DNA of 12,309 nucleotides, from NCBI GenBank assembly GCA_025464125.1, contig JAODLU010000387.1, forward strand, positions 1 through 12,309, written 5' to 3'. Position numbers and translations under genes: made by a program. The notes beneath the pieces were generated by a model. It saw only the letters and a program-made list of their open reading frames with translations, had not been told where the DNA came from and made no database searches. The number at the start of each line of letters is the position of its first letter. Positions within the stretch are counted from its first letter, which is position 1. Positions 10,095 to 12,309 of the stretch are shown piece after piece. Origin of the DNA: Microbacteriaceae bacterium. Lineage in GTDB: Bacteria; Actinomycetota; Actinomycetes; Actinomycetales; Microbacteriaceae.

Positions 10095-12309
10095 GTGCCG
10101 GACAACGCTAAGCCCACCCTCCTCGTCATAGACGGTCATTCGCTCGCATTCCGGGCTTTCTACGCGCTTCCCGTCGACAGTTTCCAGAACCGCGAAGGCC
10201 AGCACACGAATGCGATCCACGGGTTCATTTCCATGATGAACAACCTGATCGCGAACGAGAAACCCACTCACCTGGCCGTCGCATTCGACATCTCCAGGTA
10301 TTCATTCCGCACTCGCGAGTACCCGGAATACAAGGGCACAAGGGGCGAAACTCCTCCCGAGTTCGTAGGCCAGATCCCCCTTCTCGAAGAAGCGCTGCAC
10401 GCGATGGGCATCACGACTATTGCGAAGGAGGATTACGAGGCAGACGACATCCTCGCGACGCTCGCTACGCAGGGTGCCCAGCAGGGCTACCGTGTGCTGG
10501 TCGTCTCAGGCGACCGGGATGCCATCCAGATGGTGAACGACGACGTCACTCTCCTCTACCCGAACGCCCGCGGTGTTTCCGAACTTAAGCGCTACGACCG
10601 TGACGCGGTCTTCGAGCGCTACGGAATCGAGCCTGAGCAGTATCCGGATGTCGCAGCGCTCGTCGGCGAGACCAGCGACAACCTGATCGGCATCGACAAG
10701 GTCGGCGAGAAGACTGCGGTCAAGTGGATCGTGCAGTACGGCAGCCTTGACGAAGTGCTGGCTCATGCTGACGAGATCAAAGGCGTAGTCGGCGAGAAGC
10801 TGCGCGAGCAGAAAGAGAACGCAATTCGCAACCGCAGGCTCAACCGCCTGCTGACCGACGTACAACTCCCCGTCGGCCCACACGATCTCGAGCGTCGCCC
10901 GATCAACGAGGCGCAGGTACGCGAGGTCTTCGACCGGCTGCAGTTCAAGACGTTGCTGGAACGTGTGCTCAAGCTGGCTGCTGCTGCAGGTGACCCGGTA
11001 TCCCTGCAGATGTCAGGGGAGGGGTCGGCCGAGCCAGCGTCCGAGGTTCCCGTAGTACGCACGATGGTCGACGAAGAGCTTGGCTACTGGCTCGACAAGG
11101 TGTCCGCCAAGGGAACCAGGCCGCTCGGGTTGCATCTCGAGACCGGCGTCAACGGCATCACCGGTTTCGGCATCGCGTCAGCAGATGACACCGCATATGT
11201 GCCGTGGGCTTCCGGTCGCCTCGACTACGAGGCGCTGGAGCTGTGGCTGGCCGGCCCGTCGCCGAAATTCGTCTTCGACTTCAAGCCGATGCTGAAGGCT
11301 CTCGAAAAGGCCGATCTCGAGCTCGGCGGCGTGGCTTTCGATTCGACGCTGGCAGCCTGGCTGCTGAAACCCGGTGGCCACGACCAGCCACTGTCGGCAC
11401 AGGTCTACACGCATCTCGGAGAGCACCTCGATGAGCCGGATCCGAACCAGCTCGTGCCCGAGCTGGAGGCCGTCAGCGTTGCCACGGAGGCCTGGTATGT
11501 ACTGCGGGTCGGCCAATACCTGGAAGAGCGGCTGGATGCCGGCTCCCGCCGCGTGCTCGACGACATCGAGTTACCCATGATTCCTGTCGTCGCGGGCATG
11601 GAAACCACGGGCATCACGGTGAACGCTGAAATCCTGTCCCGTCTGAACTCTGAACTGACCGATACAGCAGCAGCGCTTGCAGCCAACGCGTACGCGGAGA
11701 TCGGCCACGAGGTGAACCTCGGCTCCCCGAAACAGCTGCAGCAGGTGCTGTTCGAAGAGCTCGGCATGCCGAAGACCCGGGCAAACAAGACCGGTTACTC
11801 GACCGATGCCGCGTCTCTCGCCGACCTTCAGGCCCAGAATCCGCATCCGTTCCTCGACCTGCTGCTCCAGCATCGGGATGCATCGAAGCTCAAGCAGATC
11901 ATCGAGACCCTCGAGCGGGCGATCGAACCGGACCATCGGGTGCACACCCGCTATGACCAGACAGGAACGAGCACTGGTCGTATTTCGTCCACCGATCCCA
12001 ATCTCCAGAACATCCCAGTAAAGACAGAGGTGGGGCGTGAGATCCGCACTGCCTTCGAGAAAGGCGACGGATTCAGCACGCTGCTCACCGCTGACTACTC
12101 GCAGATCGAGATGCGCATCATGGCGCACCTTTCGGAGGACGCGGGACTGATCGAGGCGTTCAACACGGGCGAAGATCTCCACCGGTTTGTGGGATCCCGC
12201 ATTTTTCGCGTCGACCCATCTGAAGTGACGCCCGCCATGCGCACAAAGGTCAAGGCGATGTCCTATGGCCTCGCATACGGGCTGAGAGCCTTCGGCCTCA
12301 CCAAACAGC
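10095..12309 (+). CDS. polA: DNA polymerase I (3' end beyond window)
   Basis: Repair and Okazaki-fragment polymerase. The window holds 738 residues of a protein that is usually about 880-900. The 5'-nuclease domain (about 1-290) has Asp13 (LLVIDGHSLAFRAFY), EADD at 115-118, SGDRD with Asp140 and Asp142, Asp195 (GETSDN) and the helix-hairpin-helix GIDKVGEKTA. The next domain (about 330-480) keeps the 3'-5' exonuclease fold but not its site: the FDTET motif reads LHLETG with His347 for the first Asp, and the later metal-binding aspartates are missing, so no proofreading is expected. The polymerase part shows GRISSTDPNLQNIP (Arg629), motif A DYSQIE with catalytic Asp667, and the O-helix Arg716, Lys720 and Tyr724. 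Motif C lies outside the window. GTG 10095 begins the conserved N-terminus and is placed for leaderless expression. rpsA is the expected next gene. Confidence 0.97.
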   Translation, partial: MPDNAKPTLLVIDGHSLAFRAFYALPVDSFQNREGQHTNAIHGFISMMNNLIANEKPTHLAVAFDISRYSFRTREYPEYKGTRGETPPEFVGQIPLLEEALHAMGITTIAKEDYEADDILATLATQGAQQGYRVLVVSGDRDAIQMVNDDVTLLYPNARGVSELKRYDRDAVFERYGIEPEQYPDVAALVGETSDNLIGIDKVGEKTAVKWIVQYGSLDEVLAHADEIKGVVGEKLREQKENAIRNRRLNRLLTDVQLPVGPHDLERRPINEAQVREVFDRLQFKTLLERVLKLAAAAGDPVSLQMSGEGSAEPASEVPVVRTMVDEELGYWLDKVSAKGTRPLGLHLETGVNGITGFGIASADDTAYVPWASGRLDYEALELWLAGPSPKFVFDFKPMLKALEKADLELGGVAFDSTLAAWLLKPGGHDQPLSAQVYTHLGEHLDEPDPNQLVPELEAVSVATEAWYVLRVGQYLEERLDAGSRRVLDDIELPMIPVVAGMETTGITVNAEILSRLNSELTDTAAALAANAYAEIGHEVNLGSPKQLQQVLFEELGMPKTRANKTGYSTDAASLADLQAQNPHPFLDLLLQHRDASKLKQIIETLERAIEPDHRVHTRYDQTGTSTGRISSTDPNLQNIPVKTEVGREIRTAFEKGDGFSTLLTADYSQIEMRIMAHLSEDAGLIEAFNTGEDLHRFVGSRIFRVDPSEVTPAMRTKVKAMSYGLAYGLRAFGLTKQ

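Overview
The window looks like chromosome from a high-GC actinobacterium, most probably Microbacteriaceae or a close Micrococcales relative. The evidence is the GC-rich, C/G-ending codon use, GTG starts, an ANTAR response regulator of the PdtaR type, a PolA with a decayed proofreading domain, and a gene order (lgt ... pyk ... pdtaR ... polA) that I recall from other actinobacteria, including Mycobacterium tuberculosis. The assignment rests on recognition of protein sequences, not on a search.

Layout: 3-254 is the C-terminal end of lgt. 379-6412 is gltB-gltD, the two subunits of glutamate synthase, overlapping by 8 bases. 6483-7940 is pyruvate kinase, whose active-site loop carries the residue set of the potassium-independent class. 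7941-8096 is a hairpin-rich leader. 8097-9237 is a tightly coupled pair of uncharacterised genes: a 93-residue protein and a 285-residue protein with a degenerate FHA domain. 9272-9354 is tRNA-Leu(CAA) on the minus strand. 9394-9999 is the ANTAR response regulator (pdtaR-like). A 19-base tandem repeat and a hairpin fill the gap to polA, which starts at 10095 and runs off the right end.

Most of this is conserved central metabolism and housekeeping: lipoprotein maturation, nitrogen assimilation, the last step of glycolysis, a translation component, an RNA-binding antiterminator-type regulator and a repair/replication polymerase. There are no mobile elements, CRISPR arrays, phage genes or other signs of recent transfer. 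I do not see an obvious new defence or biosynthetic system.

The least explained parts are the 93-aa/FHA-like pair, the apparently leaderless starts of pdtaR and polA, and the overlapping divergent promoters between tRNA-Leu and pdtaR. No stretch over 300 bases lacks a gene.
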